A DNA stretch of 64,000 nt from Phoronis australis (lineage: Eukaryota > Phoronida > Phoronidae). Below, piece by piece: positions 1-13,100 of this stretch. Numbering within the stretch: position 1 is the first letter of the stretch; every line of letters begins with the position of its first letter. The position numbers and the translations under genes were made by a program. Location: assembly GCA_002633005.1 (NCBI GenBank), contig NMRA01000007.1, forward strand, positions 1,576,001 to 1,640,000, written 5' to 3'. The notes below the pieces were generated by a model. It did not search any database. It was not told the DNA's origin and saw only the letters and a program-made list of their open reading frames with translations.

Positions 1-345
1 GCCCTCTCTGTGGTTAGTTGGGGATAGGTACCACACCTCGCTCAGATACATCCTCAAGTATCTCACTTGTGGAAAGTTCGGACACGGTGCTTTACGTGAG
101 TAGCCGATCATAGCTGACCGCCGTGTAAGGGTTCACAACACAAAACTAAGAACTTGAATTCGGTGGATCCGGAAATCGAAATATTCGCGGTTTTGTCAAT
201 CCAATATTTATTCATCAAAGGATTATTATTTCTTCATCATCGAGATTGGTTAGTTTCTTTTAACCCCCCCCCCCCAAAATAAACGATCAGTGCGCAACGT
301 TTCAGCTTAAATTTGTTTTTTCCGTGCAACGATCTGTGATTTTAG

Positions 346-3300
346 TTTCAGCAAATAGGACCACACCGACACAAGATGACAGGGGGAAAATTAGCATAGC
401 AGTTGTACCCGTGAAATCTCAAACCGTTACAAACGTTATCAACCGTTACAAGATCAGCCAGGAAACGTCCAACATGCAAGAAAAGACTCGAGTGGACACC
501 ATGGAGTTGGGATTTACAGCTGCTTTTGACATCGAGAGTATAACTACCGTCAAAACAGGTCTCAATTCTAAAACTTCAACAGAACAGTATATTTAATTAA
601 TGTCACATTATTCAGAAATTGTCTCGGATAATGTAGTGAGTTCTGTGTTATAATTAACTGGCCAGGGAAGTTTTATAATCAATGAAACATCATGTCGTGT
701 GGCGCAAGGAATTTCTTCACAGTTATCATAATTGATTTTTTTAAAGTTTCGTATTTTGTATTTTGGCCTTGTCTACTACAAATCTGCAAAAACGGGGTCA
801 CCGAACCAGTTTTTCTCATACAGCCAACTAAACAGAGGCACCACTGGCAAAACTGTGAAACTTACGTGAGTTAATGAAAAGCCACTTCTAGTTAAATTCA
901 TGATTGGAATCCACTTGAAAACGTATTCATTGTTGTACGATGTCAGTTTGATGCTTTAACGAGTTTAATTGTATTTTCCCCGTTCCCTGATTTTCTTATT
1001 TCGGGTTAAGAAAACGTTTCTATGGATTTCAATTACCTCAAATTTTAACGTTTACACGAAAAGTTTTTATTTAATATTTTGTTTCGATGCAGATCATGTT
1101 CTCTATGAAATAAGTTACTAAAAGTTTACTTTTGTGAAATTAATGATTGAAATCATTTTGAAAATGGATTATTTTCGTTGTCCGATGCCAGTTTTAAGTT
1201 TCAACAAGCTTAATTGTATTTTCCGGTTTCCCGATTCTCCGTCACCGCTTGCGTTGGTGTAAGTAAACGTTTTTTTGTTTGGATTATGAGTTCCTCAAAT
1301 TTTAGCGATTTGGCTTCTACTTAAAAATAAACTATCAATTTTCTTTTACGTTTTAATTTGATGCTCATTGGAGTCACCAACTTCACGACTTGTGATGTAT
1401 TTCTAGAGACGACGGTGGACGACAATGATTTCAATACTAACAACAATCCCAACGAACCGGAAGAAGAGCCAGATGCCATAAACGACGTTGTGATGGCGCA
1501 AGAATTCCCGCGTATTGAAGAAGAAGTGTTGGAGGATCTTGAGGAAAAGGCGTCAGGTAGTTTAGATTAATCACATTGATCTTATTTTTACGTCGACGCT
1601 TCCTTTACTCTACGGGTACCTTTGAAGCTGTGTTACATTTATTTTGCACCCAGATTAGGATAGACCGGGTATATATTGTTCCCATTAATGAATAATCGGG
1701 ACTGGCACACCTTCTACAATACAGAATTGCAAGCGAGCACGGATTCAGTCAGACCGCCCGACATTATTCTCGATCCGCGCCTGCCACTTGTTCTTGACGT
1801 CATTTACTTCAGACATCTTTAACGTACATTACATTTTGGAAGTAATGTTCAGGATATTCAAATTGATATCAGAAATCAGTACACTCAATATTCTTGTAGA
1901 AGAAATAGATGTCACGAAACTCGACACCAGATCTATCAAGAGTGAGTTGAGTGGAGTCGACGAACTGGAAAGAGGTGTGTCAACTCGAGGCTCCTTTCTT
2001 GGCAGTGGATTCCACGTAAGGTTCAAATTTCTGTTAGAGCGAGTAGAGAGATATTATGCAACATCGTTGCTTCACGAATAACGTAGTGAAACCGTAACTG
2101 TTGATATGAAATACCGTAATGTCAAGAGAGACAAGCTTGGTGGCATAAACAACAATTTCGTCCACGTTTCATGGTGAAGTGCCAATTAAAATGGTCCATT
2201 GCATTAATTTGGCTTACTTTGTTACAGACCATTATGATGGCCCGTAGAAAGCATGTTGACAGATATGACGCAGTTTCCATTTCGTCACTCGCCAGTAAAA
2301 CAGAGGTAAAGTGAATTGTCTTTTATATAGTCAGACGTTTGCATAAATAATGAGGTTTAAATAGAAAAACCTCTCACATAGAAACAACGTTGTATATTTG
2401 CCCTTGAGGAGTGGTTAGTAGAACATACTTAAGGTTTTGTCTCACCAGAATGACCCACGTTTCCGTCTTCCAGACACGAGAATCATCAACACCTACACCT
2501 TTCTTGGAGAAAGATGAAGTGCCAGGAACCACTGCACAACAAACCTCTTCGACTGACGATGGCAGTATTAGGGCAAGAGATGGAATGGCAGTAAAAACTG
2601 ACGAACAAACCTCTTCAACTGACGTTGGACGCATTGTGGCAAAAGATGAAATGCCAGTAACAACTGCAGAACAAACCTCCTCGACTGATGATGGAAGTAT
2701 TGTGGCAAAAGCTAAAGCAATGTTAAGCAGCATTAGCGCAAAATTTAGGGATGACATAGCTGGAAGATGGCATGAACGTCAGCTGAAAGAAGAGATCAGC
2801 ACGCCTGAAGAAATCACAGATCCTATTCAACTAAATGATGACAGAGGTGATCATGTCAAAGAGAAGGAACTGGAGGCGACGATGACTCTAGATCCTGCAA
2901 CTGTTAATGCGTCGACCACAAGTTCTGCCCAAGACAATACCACGAGGAATACCGATGAAAGTATTACACGTATTGGGTCTGTAGTTGAGGCCAGTGACAT
3001 GTTTCAAAGCTTTTGGATGGAGAAGAACCCGCTTGACGAGACCGTTAATACATACATTCCCGTTAATACAAACATTCCTGAGGTTAGAGTCCAAATGTAT
3101 GAAAACTCAGCTACAGATATCACCGAGGAGCCACTATATTTTTCTAAAGTAGACGAAAACCAACCACCTGTCAGTGCTGATTACAGCAGGGAAACCGAAT
3201 ATTCTGACGGCGACAAGATCGAAAAAGAATTATCGGATATTCCATTAAACAGAGCTGCCATAAGTGAGGACAGGGTCAAAATGGACTACGAATTTACTGA

Positions 3301-3748
3301 CGTGTCGGACGTGGACGAGAGATCGGATGGTTCTTTAATTGCCATTCTGAGTGAAGGAGAATCTGTAGCGACTGACCATGAAGAAAACGAAGGTTTTGAG
3401 ATAGAGGAAGGCGCGCCATCTGTTGCACAGGTAATTCGACGATTAGAAAAACGAGAATCAACAACCTTTGAGGATATTGACTTGAATAGTGATGCTCACT
3501 GGGATGCAGACACACACGACGCTACAAGAAACGAGAATCTAATGACAAAGGAAGAAGTGGCGACAAAAGAACAGACTGCCAGTGCCACTGGTGGCCATGA
3601 TTCTTTCGTGGACGGAGAAATTAGTGGAAATGAAAATAAGAGCGACGAGGAAGCTCCTCCAAAATATGATGTTAAAGCCGTCGCATCACAAGTAGTTTCG
3701 GAGGTTTTCGCAGGCCTTTTCTCTGCGTTCAAGATAAAAAACGACTAA
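346..3748 (+). CDS. Uncharacterised acidic protein, copy A (5' partial, five exons proposed)
   Basis: Product not recognised. Proposed coding exons are 346-558, 1407-1556, 1813-2015, 2228-2305 and 2474-3748 (stop). The junction phases agree throughout (1, 1, 0, 0), and each exon is flanked by AG and GT. Differences from copy B in the early exons are in-frame: 27 bases in exon 1, and 6 and 9 bases in exon 3. That supports real coding. The last exon gives 424 residues rich in Glu, Asp, Ser and Thr with no clear membrane segment. Near its start are three diverged units of about 22 residues sharing the core EQTSSTD or QQTSSTD. The C-terminus ends VFAGLFSAFKIKND, possibly amphipathic. The initiator lies upstream or outside the window. 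The exon 1 donor (CAG, then GTCTCA) is weak, so the first exon is the least certain. The gene is convergent with the transporter gene. Confidence 0.55.
880..1370 (+). repeat. Old tandem duplication inside the first intron
   Basis: Sequence from about 880-1120 recurs, diverged, at about 1130-1370: 'attgaaatc..tttgaaaa', then 'tttaattgtattttcc', then 'cctcaaattttag'. In copy B the second unit is longer (about 34590-35035) and also repeats the preceding part, including a short exon-like piece 'ggcacctctggcaaaa' that ends before a GTGAGT-like donor in the first unit. The unit is therefore about 430 bp, and copy A lost the front of its second unit. No coding frame is evident. Confidence 0.6.
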
Positions 3749-3967
3749 CAAATTTTCGCGGCCACTGCCTCTGTGCTTCGTGGAGCATAAGTATTTTAAT
3801 GACATTCAATATTTTCTGGTGAAGGTGTTCCTATGTGAGGTATTGTATTTTGTTACAGATTTTTTAATTGGCTTATGTTGATATGCAGCCTGTGAATACT
3901 ATAGAATCAACGGGCGATTTAGACATCTACAAATGGTTCCGTTGAGTTCAGTCAGAATGTGCATGAA

Positions 3968-4038
3968 AATAAAACTATTGTTGCCTTGGGGTTATATGTG
4001 GCTACAAAGTGCAGGGCAGCAACTGCAATAACTTTATT
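3968..4038. terminator. Facing poly(A) signals of two convergent genes
   Basis: AATAAA on the plus strand at 3968-3973 lies 220 bp after the stop of the acidic-protein gene. AATAAA on the minus strand (4033-4038) lies about 110 bp after the transporter stop at 4150. The signals face each other about 60 bp apart, so the two transcripts should end almost tail to tail. This is inference from motif position. Confidence 0.5.
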
Positions 4039-4149
4039 TCGTTCCAGATGTAAAACAAATATCACATAACCGGCGATTCGACACATACACACATGATTTC
4101 AGCCAAAACGTGGCTCATTTTCTCACTTAATGCCATTTTAGTGTTTGCA

Positions 4150-7100
4150 TTATGCAACAGTTATTTTCTCAAGAAACTCAACTTCTGTCTCAACTTTCGT
4201 TAGTTTCACATGGCCTTCTTCACTTGTATAGTCACTAGAATCGTCCGTCGTAATCGGAAGTTCAGTCTTGTACAACCATCTTCCCCAAATTGACAAGAGA
4301 AACACTTCGAACGCCAGCAGAGAGTTATGAAGAACTGCAACAAAGAGGTTGTGTCCACTGAATGGTGGTGTTAGTGCGTCCAAGTGATAGGCACTTCTTT
4401 CCTTCAAGCATAATGTTAGTCAGTTTTTAATAGTAAGATTAGAAACCTCTCTCGTTCACGTTAGTCTCAGTCGAGCCCAAACGTCAAGTAAAAAGCGAAA
4501 GCAAAAATTACCAGAATAACTGATTATTGCTGTTGATGTAATTAACCCACATGTCTTCTCGGCTTTACTTAACAATAGGGGTTTTATTATTCAGGAATAA
4601 AACGAATAACTTTGGAAATTGTTTAGACGTTTCAACTTCTAATCTCAGGTGGTATATTGGGTTGAAAAGATTTTCGCTACTTTCACGTTTTCCAGTCCTA
4701 TAAGTATACGACCTTGTTCCAACGTCGTGTTACAACATTCAACACAGTGTGGTCATTAGTCGTTTTACATTACCGTGCTCTCTGCACTGTTACCACTAAC
4801 CTATAGCACGACCTGCAGGTGAAAATGGCGCAGCACACGGTATCCTGCCTGTCATCGCCACCATTCCGATGATGAACGACTGCACCCTGGTACAGCACAG
4901 CATTATGGGAAATATGGCAAACTTGCCCATGGGCTTGAAACCATCCAGAGAAAACCTCACTCCTGTTAGCAGTATGTTGAGAGTGTACAGACCCAAAAGT
5001 TTTGACCCGCTAGTAAACAGCACGAACCAAAATTGAGCGTTTTCAACTGCAAACTAAAAAACAAAGTTATGAGGATCGTAAATTATAGGCCTACTGCATT
5101 TCGATGTCTTCAAGATATAACAAAACAGTAACTAATCATTGAACTTGACCTAACTTGGCAAGACATCTACGGAGGCTCCGTTTTCAATCCGAGCTACCCT
5201 TTTAAACAATTACAGATTACTTACGAGGGATTCACAAAGTTTAACCCCGCCCACGTAAATAAATGACCGCTCCCTGGCAATTTTTTTCTGTCATTATTTT
5301 GTGGCGATAAACACTGCCAGTGTCTACATTCTGTCTCAATGCCACGAGAGGTCGCACTGCAGATTGATCATCAAGTGTAATACGGCTTTTCATTTGCTAA
5401 CAGAACGAAGTAAAACATTCCAGTTGGTTGAAAAATAGCATTTCCATATACAAGTAGACGAGGGAGTAAGGCGTTTTAACCGATATTTTTCGATAGACTT
5501 CGACTGGGTTGTCAAAAGGTTGGAATTAAATCACATCAAACATGTGTCGTTCGGATTCATCGTTTCACAGGGCCACAACTCCATACAGGTGGCGCTGTGA
5601 CTAAGGGTATAGCGAGGCCCATGAGGCTTCAGTAGTTAAACACTGGTCGATAAAATCGTACCTCGTCACTGAGACGTAATGTTCCATTTCAGGGTAAATT
5701 ACTTATTTGCCTATATCCAAAAGTTTTAGAGCGTTATCTTGCCATTGTATTGTCATATGCGTACCGATCAAAACTTGTCACGGAAATTATATTCATTGGC
5801 AGTAGTAGAGAGGTCTCGCATGAAATTCATGAAAGTGGCTAAAAAGCAAATTAAAGGCGTCGAACTTACCCCTGCAGGAACATGACTTCCGTCGTTCCAA
5901 AGAAGAATTGCCATTATTAAAACAATGACATGAATTAAAGGTGACTGTAATATGGATAATTTTATCACCAACAAGTTTCGTCTGAAATCGAATTGTAAAA
6001 TAAAAAAATCGCAATGAGATGGACCAAATTTTTAACATCTGTTCTAAGACAAAGTATTTTTACTACTGCAGCATGTGCACACGGCTGAGAAGAGTCCGTA
6101 ATGATGTATATTTATTTCTTATCGTGACGCCTTGCGGCACATTCGAGACAAAAAAATGCTAGAAAATTCTCTTGAGTCAGCAACAATTTTCACTAAACCC
6201 AGCATTAGTACGTCAGCAACCTATCACAGTGTACTGGGTGTGCTTGTTACAAAAATGCAAGGATTTGCTTTTTAATTGACATTTTGGAGTTTTCCTCGCG
6301 AATGGCTGTAATTTCAATACATTGAAGATAGTCGCACCTCAGTGAGACTCGATTTAATGGCAGTTCTCAGTGCGATCTTAAAAACTGAACACAAACCGAA
6401 TGGGAACCTACTAAGTGCTGTGAAATCTGAGTAAGAACCATTTGGATGTTATTGCATTGGATCATGTTCTGGCCATAGCTGTCCCAAAGCTTTCAATTTT
6501 CTATATAAGCGATCAAATGCAGGGAACAGTAAAGACATTAAGTTCAAATCACCCAGCCCATCACTAGTTGACTGGCAACAGTTTCACGCAAAATCATCTT
6601 TTGTTTCAATCGTGAACATCATCTATCGTAATCAGTGGGTGAGGAAAAAAACATATGTCACGAATTTTCAATTAACTGTTGCTGCAGCCTCAGGCATTGC
6701 AAAAAGCACCATTGCGTTTTTACCGACTGGAGTCGTCATATCTTGCAATATTTGTTTATTGCACACAGGACTGCTACGGTCCATGAAACAACAATGGCCG
6801 CCAGTGGCCGTCCAATGGGATTTCGCTCGGTGGTTTGTCTTCCCCTCTTGGCAGTCCATTTCTGCCTGTTCCAATCCCGTTATATTACAATGCTTAATAT
6901 GCTCTTTCCACTTCTTTCCAGCCAAGAGTTTGACCCCGAACTAATCTATTTTTAACTTATTTGCAAACGATGGTGTTCAATACGTACCGATAATCAATGT
7001 TTTCAAAATATCCGTAATAACAATTGAATGCGGAACTTTCAAAATAATTTTGGAATATCTGGTGCCAACAAAATGACCGCCATATTTAAAGTGAAACTAA

Positions 7101-10100
7101 GTTTATTTGTTTTGAATTGGGGGCAAAATGCTAATATTGCAGGACTTAAATTTACGAAATGTTTTTATTTTAATGATGCCTTTCCATGTTTGGTGAAACT
7201 ATTTCAGTCTTCTAAACTGACGTGCGCTCATTACCGCTTGGACCTACGGTAAGACCTGACTGAAATCTACCCAGAATCACGTGTTCTGAAAATACACAAT
7301 ATCTCACGTAATCTCACGAAGTCTTGCCTTTTAGCGAGGATTTGGCGTTACTGAATTTGAGGCTGTTGTGACTTGCTCTTCCTTTGAAACATAAGATTCA
7401 GTCCTCTGAATACGCACCTCGTGAACCGAACATTCGGCAGACAGCAGCAGCAACAGCAGCAGGGACCGGCCATCATCTTCATTTGACTCGTGTCTCCTAG
7501 TTTGTCGCACGTGACGTCTTCACCACCCATATAGTCTAGTATGAGGTTTGTGAACTTGTATTGTATTATTGCATAATACCTGCAGGTAATGCAGCCAGAT
7601 TTAATGTAATGTGAAGGAATGGTTCGACGTTTTAACTTGTTTGGAACTGAGCAAAAATATTAAGTGAATTTATTTCCAAATTTTCAAAAGAAAAAAATCA
7701 TCTAACCTTTGAGCGTGACTCCAAGGACTTATTTCCGAATTAACGAATTTTGAGCCATCATCGAAAACCTGCCCGAAGCCAAGGGGCGTGCGACGTGTAC
7801 AAAAGCACAACACACGGGCAGTTGCGGTCCGCTCTAAGAACCAAACACTGGCAGTTTAGGTTCGCATCAGCCAGAGCCAGAACAAAATCGTCTCTAAACC
7901 TGACTTAAAAAGTAAATGTAATGCCCCTAATTTCCAAGAAATTTAGAAAATGAACAAACGAGGTATTAAAAGAACAATTCACAGTGTTGTCTTCAACCGT
8001 ACTATAGTACCTCATGAAAAAATTTGCTTTCAATTTAAACAAACGTGTGTGGCCAGTAGGAAATTTCTGGCAATTTAATGTGTGTCTTGGAACCATTGGA
8101 CATCAGCCTGAAACATTTAATAAATTTCTGTCCGAACGCTAAAAGATCATTTTTTTTCCATCCCGAAACACGGCATTAAGGACATCATCATGTAAGAAGG
8201 ATGTCAGAAGCCACCACTTTTGACGGCGACTGTAATTTCAAGTTTACGAATTGTAGTCATGACAACACAAATTAACCATCTATATGATTAGGCTGCACAC
8301 GTGATTTGTATAGAGTGATCATTCCGAAAAAGTGAAACCCCTACGACACCAATGGGCTGGCGTTGGCCAGCTCGTCCAAAACTATGGAGTGTCAAGTGAC
8401 CTTTTACTTCTTTTTGTTGGTACATTCAACCGCTATAACAAGACCAATTTGTTGGAGTTAATTTCGTGAGTCTGGTGTTTAGGTGGCAAAAAAGTGAATT
8501 AAATGGAACTTTAACGTATTAAACAAAAGCAATCTCTCTGAAACAGTGAATCCTAACTTACTCTCATTTTCGACGTCTTTTTTGCTTAAACCGTGTGCTT
8601 TCTATGCAGGGGTAACACTCATGAGACACACACAATTAAGGGACCCGATTCTTGAAAACTGGCTTAAGACTTAAGACTTAGGTCCAAAAATGTGTTAAAG
8701 TTAAGAACAAAATTCGAACTAAATTCAGACGGATGATTAAAATTCAGGAAAGACCGTTTCATGAACACAAATTTGGATTTTAGTCTTAGGTCTTAACATA
8801 GGTGACATAAGTGCAACGAGCATACAAACTACGCTTTCGCCACCTTTTGTGAATTCACACAACTAAGAGAGGCGCTGCGCGTGTGAAATATGATTTCAAG
8901 AATACGCTTGGTCTTGAAACACTTAATGGTAATTTATTTACATTTTGGATGTAACTGGGATCTCGTTCGCTTGAGAATACCCTGGCATTACTGGAAAATC
9001 TCATTTCATATAGGCCGACAAGTCACACTGCATTGTCGCAACGACCCTTGCCGGTTCTCGTATCAAAAGCAGGGCCCGGTCTCCAATCTTTTTACTCGAA
9101 ATGGAACTCGAAATTAGGTTTGGCATTTTCTACTCTACTTTTGGGCAAACTCAAGATAAATGTCTATTATTCTATGCTCGAGTACACAATAACTTACGTA
9201 GATAATTTATTGCCCTTAGTCAAAGTTTGTAAACCCAATATTAAAGCAATAAGTTCAAGTTTGAACTCGAAATTTCGAGTTTTTACTCGAGTTTGTAGCA
9301 CGAATATAAGGGTCTTCAAGGGCAAACTTGAACTAGAAACTCCTATGCATAAACTATAATGTATTCGAGCACAGTCTTATAACCAATTATCTTAAGTTCG
9401 CACAAAAGGAGCAGAGAAATTGCCAAAAATATTTTCCGGCGAGTTCGTTTCGAGCACAAAGATTAGAGACAGGGCCCAGGTGTTACTCAATGTGACATCG
9501 TTTAGGGACCTTAGATTGCGAAAAATATTTAATGAAATCTGTTCGTCGACAGTTTACAGTGATAGTAGTAATAAATTTTGGTCATTTAGGCTCCATTAAG
9601 ACAGAAAAGGTTTCATGAAGCGGGCTCCAGAGTATCAAGGGCATTCTGAACACATTATGTAAACACGTGTGACTAGCTCTTTCAGTTTCTTGGAAACTAG
9701 AGGCTAAACCAACACGTACAAGAGCGGATCCAGGATTTTGAGTTGGGGGAAGGGACATGGCTGAGTATTAGCCAGGATTTTAGCCGACAAACATTCGCAC
9801 TACCCGCGAAGTGTCAAAGGGAACATGGGAGAATTTTAGGGGGAAAGGGCATGGTTCCCTTAAATCCGTCACTGCGTATCTGTGACGTGAACAGCGGATG
9901 ACCCGGGGAGTGGTCAATTGTCAGTGACACATTCGGGGTGAGATCCTCTAATCACAACTTTCCCTTGTTGCAATAGCTGGCAACGGACAAGGAAAACGAA
10001 ATAATTTCAGTTTGGATGGTTATAGGAGATCAAATTAAAGCCCATTGGCATTTCACTGAAATGCTTTTGTTCGTAAACAATGAAACAGTACTTAATTTGC

Positions 10101-13100
10101 AATAATAAGAGATGGTCGAAAGTACTTGCATGGAACCGACGAAATCACATGTCGTTGCACCTCTAGGAATTAGAACAGCCAGCATCGATAATATGACGAA
10201 TACCTGGAGAAGAAAACAAACATTTAATGAAAACATGAAACACGGCAGATAATTTCATTAAAGTCGTACTACTTCCTCAAACATTCGATACGTGGCAGAA
10301 TACTATAACAGTTGATAACTCAGAGCAGCTTATGGAATCAAATCACGCTACAGCAATTATCATTTCCATAAGCACTTGACCCTGAGCATGAATGAACCGA
10401 TGAATGTATCAATTAGGAGTTTTAACTGATATTAAATACTATCACCCAGGAAAGCCACAATAAAAAGTTGGTTTGAAGAATGTACGTACTGGATAAGTCG
10501 ACACCATCCACAAGGTCAAAGCTTTCCTCGCCAAGCTTTGCCGAGCTTTCACGGTGTAGATAAGAGTATCCAGCGAGACGACCAGGCACAGAATGAAGGA
10601 CAATGAGCAGATGACAAACAGCGCAACATCTTCTCCTTTCCACACTGAAATAAATTGAGTATTTTGAAAACTCTGCCGCACGCACATTATTGTGGACATA
10701 AAACTACGAAGCACCATTGTGTTTCTTTTGAAAACATGTCCGTTTCACTCGACAAAAAATGCTCGCGTGAATCCTGACGTCATTGATAGAATTCAGATTA
10801 CTTAGGAACCACGTCACTAAGGTATGTATGAACTCACTTGGCTATATGCTGATTAAACAACATAGAAATATCTTGTTCTCTCTCATGTGTAAGAGTTAAC
10901 ATTACGATTATACATTTTTTACTCACGTTTGAATCTTAAAAGAGTAGTGCTCGCAAACACCACAATGTGGCGGTGCCAGTAGATTCAGACGCTGCACTAA
11001 TCTACTTGACAAAAATTCAGCCTCGTCCCCAAGCCTCAAGATGGCTCTGATCGTTTAAGCCGTTTGAGGCTTTGTTATGGGAATTACCTTCTGTCAAATT
11101 ATTGGCCGTTGCCTTGACGTCATTAAAACAAAGACAGACTTTGATTATTTTCACAGGTGTTGTTGTTGCCATTCATGAAGCAGAAGGCATTGTTTTAGTT
11201 AGTGTTTGAAATAAGAGTTGTTGGCGTACTTTTTTCAATTTTTTTGCTAGCAGTGCCGTTAGTTTTCATTGATGTTATACCGCAGAAAATTTCAAAGTTG
11301 TACTACACGTGATATTCCGGCGATATCCGTAAAAATGTGTGTCAGAACCCTGACTGACTTCATTTCCCATAATCAATCCTCAAATGGTTAAACCGATCAG
11401 GGCCATCTTGATAGCTTGGGGAACGAGGCTAACGAAAATCTATGGTGTACCATCGTAGACTTCGGACACGTGCGCATTGTTTTAGCGACGATTGCATAAT
11501 CAACGCGTTTGTCAGTAAAAGTGAGTGGCATTACGTCACCTGTCCCTTTGCATACCTTGCTTATTTATAAACAAGTACATGACAAAGTTACGTCATGACC
11601 TCTGTTCTACAAAGAGAGCTGCCTGGTCAAGAACGAAAGCCGTTCAAACGTCCGGAGAGAAGGTGTGTGCCGCAAAAATATTTGTTTGTGTGACGTTGTA
11701 GTTAACATCAAATGGACTGACCTCATTACTTGATCTATTTTCTAGTTTTACATTTAACTGTTGTAATAGCCATACTTTTTATTTCATTAAATCAGTTCAC
11801 GTGCACTAAGATTTTCCTTTTTCTTATTTTACTTTATAGTTTCCATGTTCACGTTTTTTAAGTCGTTTCTGTACCACTTGTTGTTCGTTTTACTTTTAGT
11901 TTCATTCTCTATCACGAGATCTCTCGATATATCATATATTTTGCATTATTGTTTATGTGAAGAAAATAAGTCACTGAGGGGACTTTGAAAATGTACGAAA
12001 ATGTCTACTTTAGTTTCAGTTGAACAGGGTTATTTACAAATATTGCTATACGGCGAAGTATTTTTTACGAAACCGAATCCAAATGTTGAGTAATCTCGCG
12101 TGCACTATCAGTTCACGTGTGGCTATATTCTCAAGACTGGACTGCCGCCTGGAATTTTTAGTGCTCGCGTACTAATTAATGTTAATAAACGAGACCTCAA
12201 TATCAGAACAACTTGCAATAGTCACTCGTAGATACTTGAAATGTCAGATTATATATTCCTCACTCGACTAGAGCATACCTCTCAATACGAAAACAAACAT
12301 GAATTGATGATAACTCACTGGTTGATGTGTCTCGACAATCCACTTTTCAAAAATAAAAGCTGACTTTTTATAATGTGAAGGTAGAGATTATTGAGAGTAT
12401 CTCACTAAACTAAAAAGTGTGACATGTTGCAAAATATTCATGAACGCTGTCTTTTTCGTGATTAATATGCATTTTGCCAGTTCGTAAGTACTCAACGTCA
12501 CGATATTAGTATTGAGTGTTTGCATGAATAATTTAGTACGTTGTCGAACATCTAGTGTATACAGTTGAATATGTACAAAACTATAAAAAAGTATTGTGAA
12601 AAAGTAAGTATTTCCTGAAAGTACAACGCCTGTTGAATTTAAATGTGCTTCATAAATTGGGTCACGTGACCACATCTTTATGATACGATTCAGGGGCAGA
12701 TCCAGGATTTTAGTTAGGGGGGCCAGGGCATAGTATTAGCCAGGATTTTGCCCGTCAGACATTCGCACCCCCGAACTGCCAAATGGAATCTGGAAGAATT
12801 TTAGGTGGAGCCATGGCCCCCTTGGCCCCCCTCTAAATTCGCCACTGCAATTTAGTTGAAATAGCATGATCAAATTTGGTTTGACAGAAAACGTTCAAAT
12901 TTCAACAAAGCTGTTACACTTTTAAAGTCCTGGTCTCAAAATGCCCAGGTGGTTCCAGTATCCGAAAATACTTACTAAATAAAATCTTATTTTCGACACC
13001 CTGTCTTTATATTCTTTTCGCCTTTCTTGCCAAAAGCGATTTTTAACAGTATCTGACCCTTTTCTGTGAGCGTATAAGTACCGGCTGTTATCGGTTATTT

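Larger units (their letters stand above)
7536..10091 (-). other. Transporter intron 3 (copy A), holding nested small transposons
   Basis: Contains the GGGCCC/TTTCATGAAAC-ended element (8638-9632), a further GGGCCC-ended insertion inside it (9072-9477), and a hAT-like MITE (about 9727-9878). The rest aligns with copy B without recognisable genes. Confidence 0.65.

Noticed and set aside
2411-2473. Start of the long plus-strand frame upstream of 2474
   Set aside because: A polypyrimidine tract and CAG acceptor at 2473 join in phase with exon 2228-2305, so these bases are intron, not the protein start.
2374-2757. Minus-strand frame of 127 residues, also present at 36263-36643
   Set aside because: Antisense shadow of the acidic-protein last exon. 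The plus-strand frame has splice-site support and in-frame differences.
6612-6955. Overlapping frames of about 100 residues in transporter intron 4
   Set aside because: Three frames overlap on both strands, none is present in copy B, and none has a recognisable domain or splice context.
7439-7463. CAGCAG trinucleotide run
   Set aside because: It is not a free microsatellite. On the minus strand it codes for the seven-cysteine cluster of OST-alpha and is kept in both copies.
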